A DNA stretch of 7,128 nt, from the NCBI GenBank assembly GCA_018820745.1, contig JAHJNP010000039.1, positions 1-7,128 of the forward strand, written 5' to 3'. Below the pieces are notes generated by a model. It had not been told where the DNA came from, made no database searches, and saw only the letters and a list, made by a program, of their open reading frames with translations. Every line of letters starts with the position of its first letter. Positions within the stretch are counted from its first letter, which is position 1. The stretch comes from Gammaproteobacteria bacterium (GTDB lineage: Bacteria > Pseudomonadota > Gammaproteobacteria > Burkholderiales > Thiobacillaceae). The translations under genes and the position numbers were made by a program. Below, piece after piece: positions 6,499 through 7,128 of this stretch.

Positions 6499-7128
6499 AT
6501 GTCCCGCCAGATCCTCGTCACCTCCGCCCTGCCCTACGCCAACGGCAGCATCCACCTCGGCCATCTGGTCGAATACATCCAGACCGACATCTGGGTGCGT
6601 TTCCAGAAAATGCGCGGCCACGACTGCCGCTACCTGTGCGCCGACGACACCCACGGCACCGCCATCATGCTGCGCGCGGAAAAGGAAGGCATCACCCCGG
6701 AAACGCTGATCGGCCGGGTGTGGGACGAGCACACGCGCGACTTCGCCGGCTTCAACATCGGCTTCGACCATTACTACTCGACGCATTCGGATGAAAACCG
6801 CGAGTTGGCCTCCAAAATCTACCTGCGCCTGCGGGAAGCCGGCCTGATCGAGGTCAAGACGATCGCCCAGCTGTACGACCCGGTGAAGAACCTGTTCCTG
6901 CCGGACCGCTTCATCAAGGGCGAATGCCCCAAGTGCGGCGCGGCCGACCAGTACGGCGACAACTGCGAAGTGTGCGGCGCCACCTACAGCCCGACCGAGT
7001 TGAAGAACCCGGTGTCGGCGGTGTCAGGCGCCACGCCGGTGCACAAGGATTCCGAGCACTACTTCTTCAAGCTCGGCGACTGCGAGGCCTTCCTGCGCGA
7101 GTGGACGACCTCGGGCGCGCTGCAAAGC
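6499..7128 (+). CDS. metG: Methionyl-tRNA synthetase, partial (N-terminal 210 codons)
   Basis: This cytoplasmic enzyme charges tRNA-Met and initiator tRNA with methionine using ATP. The first 210 codons are present and the gene runs off the right edge without a stop. The product matches the E. coli-like MetG class closely: [19 protein letters not shown] carries the class I HIGH-type signature as H19-L20-G21-H22. It is followed by [29 protein letters not shown] and QLYDP. The zinc knuckle is formed by C143, C146, C156 and C159 in [21 protein letters not shown]. The KMSKS loop and anticodon-binding domain lie outside the window. The start at 6499 matches the family's N terminus ([16 protein letters not shown]). 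No Shine-Dalgarno-like sequence precedes it: the bases before ATG are pyrimidine-rich (CTTTTTCC). It probably has its own promoter just after the DUF924 gene. Confidence 0.98.
   Translation, partial: MSRQILVTSALPYANGSIHLGHLVEYIQTDIWVRFQKMRGHDCRYLCADDTHGTAIMLRAEKEGITPETLIGRVWDEHTRDFAGFNIGFDHYYSTHSDENRELASKIYLRLREAGLIEVKTIAQLYDPVKNLFLPDRFIKGECPKCGAADQYGDNCEVCGATYSPTELKNPVSAVSGATPVHKDSEHYFFKLGDCEAFLREWTTSGALQS

Noticed and set aside
1..7128. Mobile elements, CRISPR arrays, tRNA or rRNA genes
   Set aside because: I found no transposase or integrase, no regular spacer-repeat array, no tRNA-like or rRNA-like stretch and no terminal inverted repeats with target duplications.

Overview
The window is GC-rich, chromosomal-type bacterial DNA with conventional genes that are densely packed. 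The protein families, the codon use and the MexAB/AcrAB-like layout suggest a Gram-negative proteobacterium, most likely a betaproteobacterium. That placement is an inference from general resemblance; no rRNA or other decisive marker is present. The window is cut inside a gene at both ends.

Left part (1-4706, minus strand): a complete-looking tripartite RND efflux operon. Transcription runs right to left: periplasmic adaptor lipoprotein (MexA/AcrA type, 394 aa), inner-membrane HAE1-type RND pump (MexB/AcrB type, 1053 aa), then an outer-membrane channel lipoprotein (OprM type) cut off by the window edge after 116 codons. The genes are tightly coupled: there are 11 bp between adaptor and pump with the ribosome binding site overlapping the adaptor stop, and an ATGA overlap between pump and channel. 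The pump keeps the proton-relay residues and the phenylalanine-rich drug pocket of AcrB, so it should be a functional multidrug pump. Its substrates cannot be read from the sequence.

Control region (4707-4896): an AT-richer gap between the efflux operon and a divergent TetR-family regulator (4897-5514, plus strand). At its centre is a 24-bp near-perfect palindrome with the core TGAACGTTCA. A perfect TATAAT -10 for the efflux operon lies at one end and a TATATT -10 candidate for the regulator at the other. This is the expected design for a local repressor that shuts off both the pump and itself. Between this promoter and the adaptor start lie three direct copies of a TGAAATT-containing unit at exact 14-bp spacing, which I cannot assign a role.

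Right part (5585-7128, plus strand): a small protein with two CDGSH iron-sulfur motifs (83 aa), then 7 bp later a DUF924-family protein (200 aa), probably co-transcribed. The 5' part of metG (methionyl-tRNA synthetase, 210 codons before the window ends) follows under what looks like its own promoter. It has a short leader without a recognisable Shine-Dalgarno sequence. No mobile element, CRISPR array, tRNA or rRNA was seen. The window looks like ordinary chromosome, and no clearly new system is present. The items most worth checking are the shared operator, the 14-bp repeat array in the efflux leader and the CDGSH-DUF924 pairing.
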